This document shows positions 39,301 to 52,549 of a DNA stretch of 64,000 bases, in pieces. The DNA comes from Paragonimus westermani (lineage: Eukaryota > Platyhelminthes > Trematoda > Plagiorchiida > Troglotrematidae): contig QNGE01003778.1 in assembly GCA_008508345.1 (NCBI GenBank), forward strand, positions 1 through 64,000, read 5' to 3'. Position numbers and translations under genes: made by a program. Position 1 is the stretch's first letter. The number at the start of each line of letters is the position of its first letter. The notes under the pieces were generated by a model. The model made no database searches, was not told the DNA's origin, and saw nothing but the letters and a program-made list of their open reading frames with translations.

Positions 39301-42300
39301 TCCATTTGTGAGACATACTGGTCAACAGAACACTCCAAGCATATAATCTTTTTGTTGTATGGTCAAAATTTCAAATCGGTGCAAATGTCCCATCCAACAT
39401 ACTGGAACTTTGGTAAGCTGAACGAAGTCTAATTCAAGGCTACCCTCGCCTTAAAACCGTTGGACTGGGCTGAATAATATATACTGCGTAAGTTGTGTCA
39501 GTGGTTAACCCTCGGCTTTCAGTTGTGAACGATAGTTTGGACAACACTGACTATCCTTCCCATCAAGTGTTCCCACAAATTACTGTGGAATAATATCCAG
39601 TTTCACAAGGAAGTAACAATATTAGACTGATCCCCAAATATAACAGATAACACGGTGGACCTGTTTCCCCGCATGTTCTTCTAAAAAGGATAACTACAAG
39701 ATTTCAGTTTTACTTGATCGGTTTTACAGTATATGGGAACGATACCCCAAAGCATAGATGTGCCCAAACCACATAGTCACGACTGAGGTTACCGCTGATC
39801 GCTCGAGCACAGTATAGTTTCTACGATGTACTTACAAATGACAACTCGGATTTGGCTAGTAATGTCACCAACACGATGTGATCAAATTAGAACCTTGCAA
39901 ACAGACCTTTTGAGTTCAGCGACAGCAAATTTAGTATGTTAACAAAGTTTTCGTTCGTCAACTTTGTGTGATTTTTTATTTTCTATCTTCTGAAATCCAC
40001 GTTGCATATCTTGTACAGGAAAGAAGATTGCGCATGTAGACATATAAGACCAGGAAGTAAAGAACGTCGATACCATGGAAAAATAGTTATTCCGACCGGT
40101 CGCTACTCAGAACAGCAGTATTATTCGGCAAAAATATTTGGTTAACAGGATGAAAGAAACACAAGTCATAATTAAGCCCCCTGTTGTATCAGATACTCAA
40201 ATGAGCATAACCGGCAGAAACGTTCCACATGGATTCAACACGCACCCTAGGTCCATGTACTCATTTGTTGGCCACCAATTGGCGGAATACAAACTGATTG
40301 AATGGCATCGACCAGCATGACCTAGAATTAATTTGAATTGATCTACCGATTGCGCAAACGTATCTTTAGAAAGTATTGATTGTTCAGTCATCCCGTATAG
40401 TCTATAACGTGCCAGTTACTAATCCCACATTCTGTTTACAGGCCGCATGTTGGCCCTCGGTAAGCCCTCGCCATTAAATGCACAGTCTAATTATTTACTC
40501 ACTTAGGACGTATGTAAAAACCCGGCAATTGGTGTAATCAAATCAAATGTTGCATCACCGAACTGACACCTTGATCTAGCTCTTAAAATATCTTGATAAC
40601 TACACTACGTTGAGGACTTCTGCTTACGAGACCTCGAGCAATTAGTATTCAAGATGGATTGATTTAAAGAAATGTCCAGGTATCTGGATGTTGGCTAACC
40701 TGTCATTCGCCTACCACGAGACAGCTGTTGCAAACCCGTTTGCTATCCTTTGAGATGATTTACCAGACCTACCGCCACATGGACAGATGAGCTTTCTGGC
40801 ACTGTGCTGAATAAATATACCACCCAAGTGGTGTATATCAGCTTGAACAAAGATTGACTCACCGGAAATCATCCTCAGTCAGCTGACAATAAACTGGTCA
40901 CGGGTTTAATAGACACTGCATATTAGTTTCGACCTGAAATACTTCATTAACATACACCTGAACTTTTTGCAGACTCTAGGGGTGATCTAATTATCACTCT
41001 TCTTTTGCGCTGGCCGCGTGGAACCGTTTTTCTTTAGAACAGGTGAAAACGGTCACCGTGAACATCAAATTGGTTTATGTAGGCTCCATCCCCAAATCTT
41101 CCCTAACCATTGCTCTCTCTATGGAATCGATTCAAAATATCGTGAGGTTGTCATTTATTGAAGAAACAAGCTTGTGTTGCGCACTGCTGTTCATACTTAC
41201 TGAATTCCCCGACAGCAGCTCAGTGCCGTATTTCTAATTACTACTTTTTAAAACAAGAACATTTACTTCATATCGCATAAGATAAATCGACTGGATCCTA
41301 CTAACTCAAACCCACATCCTCAGTGTGACCGCAAATATGAGCAAACGTTAACGAATTCGGGGATCTTAGTTCCCATAATCTTACAATACTCTCCACTTCA
41401 AAATACGGTTGATCTAAATTCTTGTGCTCACTCTCCATTCACAGACACACAGCACGTTCGTCATATCCTCTTGGCAGACACAGTGAACGTTTGTTTAAAT
41501 CTCTACAGAAAGTCATGTAGGCATTGAGGTCGAGAAGTCCACACACACTGTTCACCACAACAGTTCCTTAGAGCCGGCGACGTTATCACTTAGTGTGAAC
41601 GGAAAAATTCATTCTCTTCAGAAGGCTGCACTCAAACAGGGTCACTGAGGTTTTTAATGCATGACTTACACAACATCATTTTGAGGCGTATTTCAAATCT
41701 AATTTTCAATGCGTTATCCCCTAAGTTTTTTTGTTTCCACCTTTTCTGGTAATGGATAGTGTCAGTAGTGGAACAATAAACACGTGAATCCGACTTTCTT
41801 TGTGTACACAATACAGGTTCCTGTCAATTCAGCATATGACTAAAGAAACGGATCCAAGTGCACAATCGTTAGGCCCACAGAACTTCAGTTTTGTAATTTT
41901 CTTTTAATGTGGCAAGTCAAATGAATTGTTTCCAGGTTAATTGAAAACTTACGAGGAGCCTTTCATAGGGCGAATATTTTTGATCGATTTTACCGACTGT
42001 GACAAGTAGGCTGTGATGGATAGAAATAGATTACAAGGTATCATGGAACATGAAAACTTTGTGGCCAATGTGTGAATAATAAAGAGTGGATTATCACTTT
42101 GCAGAAAAAATTAACGGGATGGTTCTCATCATACAGCCCGTACAGATCACATGTGGGAACAGTGGGTCAGAAGGACAACAATGTTTAGCTGGCTAAGACG
42201 AGCTACAAGTCAAAGTGTAGTTTACGCTGTTTAATCACTGCATTTTTACTTCAATTCCTCAAAATGGAGGTCTTATTTAAGCTCGTTGATCCATCATCTT

Positions 42301-45300
42301 TCCTCAGTTACTCGTTTTGTTGCACAATTCCTTCGTGTCTTTCAACTGCTTGAATCGAATACTGTGAACCGATAAACGAAAGATAGCCTAGTAGATCTAA
42401 CTCAAAAGTATATATGAAAGTTTTCCTTCTAAGACGACAACCTTAAAGCCATAGCCTTATCAGTCAGTTGGGACATGCTTAAGTTTCAAAATTCCAACAC
42501 TCCGAGTGATCAGCATTATTGCTAGATGTCGATTGCCGTGACTGCTTGAAGGTCAGACAGATAACGGGCCATTTTGAGGTAGAGGCATAATGGTGAAACA
42601 GCTCGAAGCCATGTATTTGATGAGTCATCGTCAATGTGCATTATAGGAATGTATTTGCCATCTTGAAACCGCTAATCCGCGAAACTCCACTGGCGTGAAT
42701 ATGTACCTACCTCCTGGGAATAATGTCTTCAGTTAGCAGTAGTTACGTCACTTTCCAGTGCATTGTCTACATTTCGTCCTTGCTGGTAGATATACGAAAC
42801 TCTATGGAATTGTGCTGAGTTGAACGCATTAGTTATTCATTAGATGAGTAATATTCAGCGAAGACAATTTTTTCTGCAGTGAGCTGATAAGTGACACATC
42901 AGCATGTGTTGACTTACACAGTGATTGAAAACAAATTAGTTGGTACAAGGAACCCTCCGAGATGAATGTTATAATTAATCCGATAGATAAAATCACGTAA
43001 AAATTTTTTGTGTGAAATCAGGTGAATTTGTTCAGCTCAATAACTTACGTGCAAGATGAAACTTATCACTGAATTTTTGGCTGAACTCTTCCCCAGCACC
43101 CAATAGTTTACCTGGCTTTCTTCTCTATGTCACTGTAGAACTATGTAAACAACATTTGTATTCCATAAACTCAATATATTTTTTCGTTGATTTTAAAATT
43201 GAAAGACTATCGATTTAATATGGGTCAGAAAGAATAGGTGTGAGCCCAAACATTGTGAGCAGATCCGTATATAACCGGTATTTTCACAGTCTGAAAGGTA
43301 AACCGAATAGTAAAGCTTTACCAATTCAGTCAACTGAGCGCAATTCTTGTGCGCGTTAAACCTTTTCACACCAGTCCACAGTGCATTCTGTACAGAAGAA
43401 AAGTTCAGGCGTGCAAATTTCTTAATCTTAACATAGTAGCCTTTGCTTAAAAACCGCAAATGAATCGATAAACTGTGATATCTGTATCACAGAAAGAACT
43501 CACTCAGAAATTGTAAAATAATCTTGAACCACACATATAACTCTATTCACTGAAATCGATTAATTTTCTCAACCAGAAGGATAAATGAGACCACGATTTT
43601 TACTCAAGTGTGTGTATACGTTACTTTATATAACCCCAGTAATTAAAAAATCGTCGTTTTCATTAACATAACAGACAAGGTTGACTTGCGAAATCACCTC
43701 ATGCTGTTGGACGGGAATCAGTCAATATGACAAATGACGACGCGATGAGAATCGATTGTGGTGTTTGCTGTCGGAGCAGAAACTGAGTGCATGGCAATGC
43801 TCATTATCCTCCACCTGTTTGCGAAACTTAAACATGTCCATGGTACTCACCAGACCCTCGGATACAATAAGAAAAAAAACTTCATATAGTTATATTTAAT
43901 CGCAAAAGTGGAAAACTAATCAGACATACCAATCATGTTTTTGTATACCACTTTGGTTGGAAAGTTCCAGCATGCATCGTATTGTTAAGAGCCAGAAACT
44001 CAAAATTCAATTTGTGCAAATGAAGTTGGAATGATTCAGATTTAAAAGGCTGCTTATGTGTTTCCAGCGGGTTTTTAGGAATTGATAAGCTAAGATCTTA
44101 TGCCACTGGTGCATCATCAACAGGAGCTTGCCCCAATGGTTGCTTCACACATTTCGGAGTGTGTCAGGTCGCTCACTTAATAGTTATCCACAGGTTCTGC
44201 TTAGATAAGGGCTACTGGGACTACAAATAAAATGCCAAACAGAACAGGAAGCGAAACCTTTAGAGTGATGTCATTTACCGCTATACAGAACTGGTTCCAT
44301 GATCGTTTCATTTAAGTGAAGCTGTGTGGACTCCAATTCGTGAGCTACCTCATAGTTTTAGAAGTGCTTATGACCACTCGTAGATGATCCATTTAAACTA
44401 TAAACAACAAAATCAATTTTCTCCTATTGCACCAATGAATGTTCTTGTTCATCTTGCTGTGTGCATCACCAAAGTCTTCAGGATAGTTAGCTGACAGTAA
44501 TATTTTCCTCAAAATCTCCTGATCCTCTTTGAGCCTATCAACAGTGCAATTACCTCTGTCTGCATGAAACGTGAACTTGTGTAGTCGAATAAGACCATTC
44601 AACTAGGGATTTAAAATCTCAAGACTGTTCCTCAGTTAAGTGAACGCTTTATTGTATCGTCTGCATGTTTACTAATGAGCATAAGTAAGCTGAAGGAACT
44701 AAACTGCTAATCGACTCATTTACCTGAGGTGTCGTAAAATAAGGAGTATTCATGAAATGTGCAACGTAAATCATGAAACTGATCTTTTGTTTGCTTTATA
44801 TAACCAAAACTGTGTGCTTTTCAATGTACCCACGACATCAAACCGCAATTGACACATAAAATTGTTGTACCTTTTCGGATATTGATGAGCTCATCCGTCA
44901 AAAAACGAGTGCTATTCGTCAGTTATAACTCATTTGCAAGTTAGCCGTGTTGTTCATCTTCAACCCGTTGGAGTATCGGACTCAGTCAGTGATTACAAAC
45001 ACCATTACCGCTGCCGTACAGTAATCTGTTATCTCGCGTACCTCTAAAAAGCATAACAGATTCACGATATTAACTGATGTGCCCGATATATGTTGAACAG
45101 GCTTTGGAATTTAAACAAAAGGAACAGAGTTGAGCACGAGAGAACAGCGCCATGTTGTTTCAAAACAAGACAACATCATTTTCATGTAAACGACGAAATA
45201 CCAAGAGTATGTACAATACAATTCAATTCCCAAGCTGTTTGCTTGTGGTAGGCACGACGTTTATGAACCTGTATACTGGTCTTTCACCATTGGATAGAAT

Positions 45301-45433
45301 GCTTTCCGGTATGTGTTAACTGAAAAAAATAATATCTGCACCACGTCAACAGTCCGAGAAACAGAAATTGTGCAAAATAAGAATCACGACCTCTGGATTA
45401 CACCAGATATATAATTTTATCGATTGGGCTCAC

Positions 45434-45545
45434 GGTCTCCCATAAAACAAGAGTACTTTCTTGCCTAGGACCGAAAGCAGCTTCTAAAGGGACTCGTGGT
45501 TTCCGTCGGACACCGAAAAATGGTGCTATCATCCATAATTCGAGC
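45434..45545 (-). CDS. Candidate internal exon, unknown protein
   Basis: This 112-base minus-strand segment is bounded by a TTGTCAG acceptor and a GTGAGC donor, and is GC-richer than its surroundings. The frame is open over 37 codons, starting LELWMIAPFFGVRRKPRVP and ending LEAAFGPRQESTLVLWET. The basic cluster RRKPR sits between hydrophobic parts. A TAA follows 15 codons beyond the donor, so the frame does not run far. I recognise no family; a transposon remnant is possible. Of the unassigned segments this is the most protein-like, but no second exon supports it. Confidence 0.22.
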
Positions 45546-48292
45546 CTGACAAATCTCCAACTAGGACGCCGCCTTAGCATTCACACAGGCTTTATATCTA
45601 GACCATATTAGCAGAAACATTTGATGCGAGTTTAGCTTGTGTTTGCTATTGTCAGCATCTCTGATTGCCACGGTCATGATTAGAACTCCAGCCACATATT
45701 CAGAAGACATTCAGGATGGTATCAATTTGGGCGGGACGGAACTGTAATATCCGAATGATCAAACGAGTTTGGTTGTGAGCGATTACGCGTGACTCTTTCG
45801 AGTAAAAACAGTTACCGTCTGTAAGCTCTAATCCATAGGCCCGCGATTGGAACATCCAGGACAAGTGAAAATTTCCTAATTTACTAAACCCACTATACAA
45901 AATCTTGGATTACGACTGCGTAGTCATGAATGCGTTTGTCTTCATATCGGACAACGAAAACATCTGAATGCGGGTTCCGCATTCAAAAAGACTTCCTGCT
46001 CGTCAGCTTTTCGAAACAAAGCACTAGATTGGAGGTTAGTCCTCGGAGCCACTCAGGAGTACGTATCGTTGTCATGATGAAAGCGGTTAAGCTCTGACGT
46101 CTGATCAGTTGATCGTTCGAAACTGTTTTCCGAGGTGTTCTGGATATAGCCCTTCATTCTTTGACGTGATAACATACACCACTGTCATTGCTTGGGACTT
46201 CAGACTCGGTGATGAGCAAAATATCGATCTGCATTCACTGAGTTTAATTAACATGAACTCTATGTGGACGTTGTACCTTGTGTCAAAAATCCACTCAATT
46301 TTGGCGGTTAGCACTCATTAGATGGGATCCAGAACGTCCGCCGGCCAAACAACAACATCAAAGTAGGTCAAATTGTTAATACGTGGTCAGCGTAAGGAAC
46401 TCACTTTATTCATAGTGTTTCGGAGTTCATTTGTCTCATCCGTACAAGTCTATTTCCAGTGAACTTCAACTGCTGCTCAGTTTTACTTAGCCTTTTCTGG
46501 CTTTATCTTTTCCTTATTCTTGTAAAAACCTTTCTAATGTTTTGCTTAAAATTTGCTTCTTTATGACTCCCTATTATAAAGGTCATAGGCGCTGACAAGT
46601 TGACCCGTTGTAGAATGTCTGGTTGCATTATGCAAGTCATTCATTCGTTAGTATAAGGTCAGCGGGTAGAACTCATTAGTGTCACGTCACTGTACACTTT
46701 AATTAAGAAATGGGGTGAAAAAACTCCATAACATTTTGAATTCTTTTGAAATATTTCAGTTTAAAAAATACAGGTTCAGAGAAAAACCAATTATGTTACC
46801 CATCAACGCATCCAAATTGGAAGTTTACTATCTGTGCAAATGTGCTTGTACAAAGTGACTTTACATGTGTTAAGGAAGAACATGACAACCTAACTTGAGT
46901 TATATTTCAAGCGCCTGTGTTTCCGTACGATACACGCAAAATTTGAAATAACTCACAAGACAGGACTGATTCAACTAAACTGTAGGAATGATAATAGATG
47001 ACATTATTGAAAGAGTATGTCTATATTTTTAACAGCCCCATGAAACACAAGAAAGCGATAGAACAATTCCTTCATATGAGATTTTCCGCTACATGCAATT
47101 TTTTTCTTTCTCTGGCTAAGTTGGTTGCGTTCCAGTGATTTGCAGTTTCCAATTAAAATGTATGAATTTGTCATGTGGTTTTGTAACCAGACGGTGTTTT
47201 GCTTACAGATGAATCTTTCATTAGTACTTCCAGTATGGATGGAACAAAGACGTGAAGCTTTATACACTACAATTAAATTTCCGATTTTGATAAATATTTC
47301 TGATGTCAGCCTACAGTTTCAAAGTGTTTTGTCGTAGATGTTTCTGGAAGCGCATTTGAAACATCATTCTAAAAACATTGTTCCATTTATATTCTTACCA
47401 CAAACTGATATCTGCCACTTGAGCGTCATCCACACTGGAACTAAGATTTTGAATTTAGATAAACCGTTCAGCTGGCCCTTTTAAATATGAAATGCGTTCG
47501 ATGTTCGACCTGCTTAAAACCGAAGTCTCCTACCGCTCGCCAGCAATGCTTAGTTTAATTGTAGCGGTTAGAGTTGACCGTATGATCCACGCACAACGCA
47601 GATCACTCAACATACCATTTTTCAATTAAAGAACCATCATTTTTTCAACGTCTTTCAAGTGACGGAAATTTATAGAAGCCCACAATGATCTCATGTTATA
47701 ATTCGCATCATTTGATTGCTAAGTTCTATTGGTTGAGACAAAATCGACACTTCGAAAGGGGGGCTTTCCATAAAACTAATTCATAAGGTTTAGAAAACGA
47801 AATGACTCGCCTGAGGGAGCAGATACTTCGAATTTTTGCTACTAATTGCATTTCAGTGTAAATTAAGCTCACCATTTTAAACCCGCTGACCACAATCTCA
47901 TTTCTGAAGTCCACGTTCAGAATTTTAAAATTTATTGATATGATTCAAAAGGTTCTTGGTTGTTTATTTCGCTTCAGTAACGATGTAAGGTATCACCGTG
48001 GTTACGAAAATTTCATATCATGTCTCTGTCAAGATTTTCCAAATTAGCTCACGTACCTTTTCAGTAAAAACAAGAGAACTCACCCACAATGTTTACTCAA
48101 ACCATTCAGATATTTTGTCAGATACTGACCAATAATTATGATTATTTACTGAGATTAAAACCTGTCCGACGTAAATCGTGAATTTGCCCCTTTGCTTTTA
48201 TCCAATCCAGTCCTCAAATTGACTACCATACTGACACATAATCTAATCTAAGAGGATAAAAAACAAGTTTTTATGCGCCTGATCACCTTGAT

Positions 48293-48310
48293 GTTGTCAT
48301 TAATGACAAC
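48293..48310. repeat. Perfect 18-base palindrome
   Basis: GTTGTCATTAATGACAAC reads the same on both strands. A perfect palindrome of this length is expected less than once by chance in 64 kb of random sequence, but no role can be assigned. Confidence 0.8.
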
Positions 48311-49622
48311 GAAACAGACCGTGCACATATTTTATTCGGGCACCATTTCCATTGGTTGCACATATCTATCAAATCCGAATAAGACAAGATTTTGTTGCTA
48401 TCCTCGATAACTGAGAGGCATATTTTGAGGTCATATCTGTTCTTCTTTGGCCGGCAAAATACTAATGATCTCAAGCAAAAACTCTGATACACTTTTTTTT
48501 ATACTTAACTCAACATAGGTTTTTAAAGTGATTCTTGTGAAACAGTCTCTTCTCAAAAGTTCATACGCTTTAGTGCCCAAACTCAGGGGTGCATGGTTAT
48601 CGAAGTGACCCTCTGTGATAGACAACTATTTCCGAGTTTCAGAAAGAAGTGCAGTTCAAAACGACCCAAGAATTGTTTCTCGTTCATATTCAAATACACT
48701 TCACAAATCTAGAACGGATAGCAGCAAATGGAGACATACTGCGAACACATGTAAATATGGCTTTTTATCAAAACAACAAATTTATCATACAATGATCAAC
48801 GAAATCAGCGTTTTTCGCATAACTATAGAATATGCTATTTTTCCCGGGGAAAATGAAATTACTATCTAAATATGTGCACCGCTTCAGGCAGTTAGGGATC
48901 TCGGGTGAATAAAAACTTTTTCGTGTAAGTTAGTCTACAGTGTTAACAAAGCCACGCACAATGTTGAGCGCACAATACGAAAACTGTCGGATAGCTTCCT
49001 TATAAAAAGCTTATGAAAGATGAAGGTCCAGTGACATCACTGTGTACTCCCATTTACTAACAAGACAGAAAATCATACTGAGTTTACTTCCACAACAAAA
49101 CTAAAAACGTCTGCTTATTACTACCAATTTTTAGAATGTTGAATACCCACCGCTGCCCATACCGATAATTCAGTTAATCGGTAAAGTAATGCATACTCAC
49201 TGACATCGACCTCCAGTGCTTGATCACTTTAATCACACAAGCCGTTGGCAGCCACGCTTTTATCCATCCTGCCTTTCTCTTCTGGCTTTTAAAACATCCT
49301 GCAAGAGTGAACTGTCAAGGGCCAGTCGCCAATTTCTCCCAGTAGCCATCTTTAGCAACTACTTAAAAAGCTACAGACAGGAGGTTCTCCGACTGTAAAG
49401 AGTTGAACCGTATGTTAGTGCAAACCGGTTTGTCAATGCTGTCACCGAAACTTTTAAGTGAACGCAATAACCGCTTTCCTAATTGTGGTACAGTTAGTGG
49501 AGCATAGTGCACATATTGGAAAACGTGTGAAATTTTGCTTTGTAAGATTTCTCGTCGAGAAAGGTGGAGATAAATTTTATATGAGTCCGAATGGTGCATA
49601 TTCACCAGAGATTCTCACTTAC

Positions 49623-49686
49623 CTAGCTGAACGCTTCCAAACAGAAGTTTCACATATTCGGACGTCCGGTATTGGATACCAGATCA
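49623..49686 (-). CDS. Weak candidate internal exon, unknown protein
   Basis: This 64-base minus-strand segment has the donor CTAG|GTAAGTGAG, close to the ideal consensus, and the acceptor AAAACAG behind a modest pyrimidine tract (TTTCCCC). Only one frame is open, reading IWYPIPDVRICETSVWKRSA. No family is recognised. It lies about 1.3 kb downstream (minus-strand sense) of the lysyl-tRNA-synthetase-like segment, but its peptide does not match the next part of that enzyme, so a shared gene is not supported. Confidence 0.18.
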
Positions 49687-51027
49687 CTGTTTTCTCTTGT
49701 TGGGGAAACTAAACGATATTCGGATAGTCCACCAGAAATCGGATACACTGTATCTAAGTTTCGCACTCGGTACATTCCGTTTGGACGTTACAGTACCCAG
49801 CACAAATATGATCATTCAAAATCATACACGACAGTACAGTGAATAATTTTGTTAAGCGTCCAATGGCCATTTTCTAAAAGTGCGAACTTACAAACAGGAG
49901 AACAGTGTACCACATGTATTCAACGAGATGACAGATAAAGCTGTGTTGCTGGAAAAGAATCATTGTGAGGACTTTGATGGGTTCACATTCTTATTTTTCA
50001 ATCCGTGTGCATTTGTTAACTACGGTCAGAGAACATGGTATTAGTGTTACACCACGCCGTACCAAAAAGCCGTTCAATAAAAAGTTATCATTAATACTTA
50101 TCTCACGATTTCCCATGCCGCTCTTGTGCCTTTATACTGAATAACAACCGTCTACCCACAATGCAGTAATTTTCTCATTTAAACATCGTGTGTCTCCTTG
50201 TTCGGTTGAGTGCGTTTGCCTGACTTCTACTATTCCGAAGTGCTTCTTGTTAGTCCTCGCTGGTTGGTCAGGTTGTGTTCACTGTTGGCTCGATTGATTT
50301 CTCAAACTCTTCGTAAACTATTCTCTGTGGTTTTTGACTAAGTTCGATTGCCGTGTTAAAATACTCTACTTAGTGTTGGCATAACTGCATCTCCGACTTG
50401 GCCGCCCATCATAGTGCTATAGTTGAACCATTACGGAGGATAAAATCAGTTGTTCAATCTTACTTCCGCCAAACGGCCGAGTTGCTTTTCCAATATCAAG
50501 ACTGTATGAGAACCTTCAGTAATCACTGCTTTGGTATGGTTGCATTTAGCTCCACAGATGCAATGTAAATAGATAGTGCTTTATCAAGCAGTTTTTCAAA
50601 ATTTCAGCATTTAATAGTGTGAATAGAATCTTATTTTTTTCTTTGATGCCGGGACTGTTCACATTACTGCGCAACTAGTCTGTTCGAAAAAGTTTATACA
50701 AAGATCAGCCAAAACGAGATCGATACCCGCGGTTCCATTACAGTTCTCTGCGTTGCTTCAAGGGCTGTAAGGAATTTAACCGTTAGTCAATTGCGCGAGC
50801 GGTTAAACCACCCATTTCCGTTCTCAAACAAGCGAGTTGCATTGTAAACGTGGTTTTCATACGTTATTAATCAGTCTGTTGCTCGGAAAAATTATGCAAT
50901 AATTAACGATGAATGCAAATGCGAGCGTTTCTTTCACAGTTTTGAAGGTCTTCATGTAGTACATCGTGCGGCGTTTCATACGAATCATCGAAGCCCGACA
51001 AAATGATCGCCTTTTTCTGTGGCTCAC

Positions 51028-51140
51028 CAATTACACCCAAGATGCTCATAATATCCCCATCACGTAATCTTTTGTTAAGCCTGTATATTTTTTGTTCGTC
51101 TTCAAAATCGCTGAGGTTTTCAATGAACGTTATGGTAGAA
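51028..51140 (-). CDS. Possible exon of a lysyl-tRNA synthetase-like protein (OB-fold part)
   Basis: This 113-base minus-strand segment lies between a GGTTCAG acceptor, preceded by CTTCCTTGCTGTTGTC, and a GTGAGC donor. One base, 37 codons and one base fit between them. The peptide runs from STITFIENLSDFEDEQ through KIYRLNKRLRDGDIM to SILGVI. I align it without gaps to the N-terminal anticodon-binding domain of cytosolic LysRS. The core NKRLRDGDI corresponds to the family's NKLRRGDI, followed by a glycine-containing strand. I count about 10 identities in 36 positions, working from memory of the family. LysRS charges tRNA-Lys in the cytosol; this domain binds the anticodon. The typical motif that follows (GELSI) is not seen if the frame is read through. 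No catalytic-domain exon was found nearby. It could be a diverged exon, a pseudogene fragment or chance. Confidence 0.28.
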
Positions 51141-52549
51141 CTGAACCCATTTTGGACAGCATGACAACAGCAAGGAAGCTTCACTGTGTGTGGTAAACAT
51201 TCTGCAATGTTGTGAGAAGAACTGCATGTCACTCAACATTCCTTAATGTATTGTAACACATTTATCATTTTAGTTATGCCCACTATCGGCTCACAGATCA
51301 CATTTGGTACATGGTGACTAGTGGCGTTTGGTCCAAAAGTCGTTTGCCTGTTCTTGGTCTACTCACCAACAGTTAGTATGATCCGCTTGACACCAGGATA
51401 CTAATTAAGCTGGGATGATAGATGAATCAATTTAGTTCACGTTGCTGCGTCTCAATTTTGAACCAAATAAGCCAGTTGGACACGCATTCCTCATGAAATT
51501 CAATTTTCTTTTTGAATGCTTACGACAAATGGTATGGAATCAGGCCGTGGTACTTTGTTCACTAGTTAATTCAACTGGGCTGTCTAATCTGATATTTTCT
51601 TTAGTCAGCTACCCATCTGTCACAGAGGACTTTGCTTGAGTGTATATAAGACCGCCGAACAATCTCGTTATTCAAGGGCTTTTGTAGAGCACTTCATATC
51701 TCATGATCTTTACCGTTTTTGCGATTTTCACTTTTTCTGAGCATAAATGCATACTTTGTTCAAATCGCGTAGACCAAGAAATACATCTTCACTTGAATCA
51801 AAAACCATACATTCTTCCTTTCTTCCCTGTCGTCTGTGCGATGACGTTTTGAAAATTCGGAGGTCAACGAAATATACCATCCATTTCAGCGTATTGTAGG
51901 ATTCATCGGTTTCGACGACTAACTCCATTGTGAGCTGGAAATCCCTTTGGAACAACACGACAGATCGAATTCATTAGATATACCTTGAGATTAACTATAA
52001 CTTCATAGAAAGTATGCCTTTTTCAAATCCGTGACTTAAGTTGCCTTTTCCTCTGAAATTACCGATTTGATGGGTAGAATGTGCTTTAATCACAGTCAAT
52101 CTAAGTGACTTTACAGTAACAATCCTATCAGTTGCTATCTATTGATGACCTGAAGTGGACGTTTAAAACAAAACCCCGGTTTCCAGGCATCAGAATGTAA
52201 ACAGTTCAAACTCCACTTTGACGCTGTTAGCCGGTTGTTGTTTACTGAATAGTTCGTGTAACACGAAGGTTTCTTTGTGGCTTGGTTTTACTGCCAATCA
52301 CTTTTCGTTAACTCTACTCTCTTCCGAAATTACATTTTTGTGAACGTCTTAGAAACCGATACCGGATCAGATCTTACAATTTGTGTCAACTTACCTTGAA
52401 AAATGGAAGTGTCCTCCATTATCTCTCAGAAAGAGTAAATGTCTGCACACTTCTGATAAGTACTGTTTATATTCGAGACTATCTGTAGACCCCACTATGT
52501 CCGAGAGAGACAAAAACAAGTAACTCACAATCAGATCGCTCTATTTCGT
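51141..52549. other. Non-coding tract
   Basis: I see no established gene. A 30-base minus-strand segment at 52395-52424 has a near-ideal donor (CAAG|GTAAGTTG), an acceptor behind TTTACTCTTTCTGAG, and reads IMEDTSIFQ with its ATG in good context. It is too short to support alone. Confidence 0.5.

Larger units (their letters stand above)
36004..51027. other. Long non-coding tract with scattered weak exon candidates
   Basis: No gene is established. The minus strand carries several exon-like segments with strong donors (36310-36366, 45434-45545, 49623-49686), listed separately. A TA run lies at 37829-37839. Very short exon-size spaces between good splice signals lie at 40442-40459 (plus, 18 bases, acceptor TTCTGTTTACAG) and 40863-40882 (minus, 20 bases, reads LTEDDF). 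The remainder shows nothing I can name. Confidence 0.5.

Noticed and set aside
43473..43492. Hairpin CTGTGATA/TATCACAG with a 4-base loop
   Set aside because: Short and isolated, with no associated gene or repeat.
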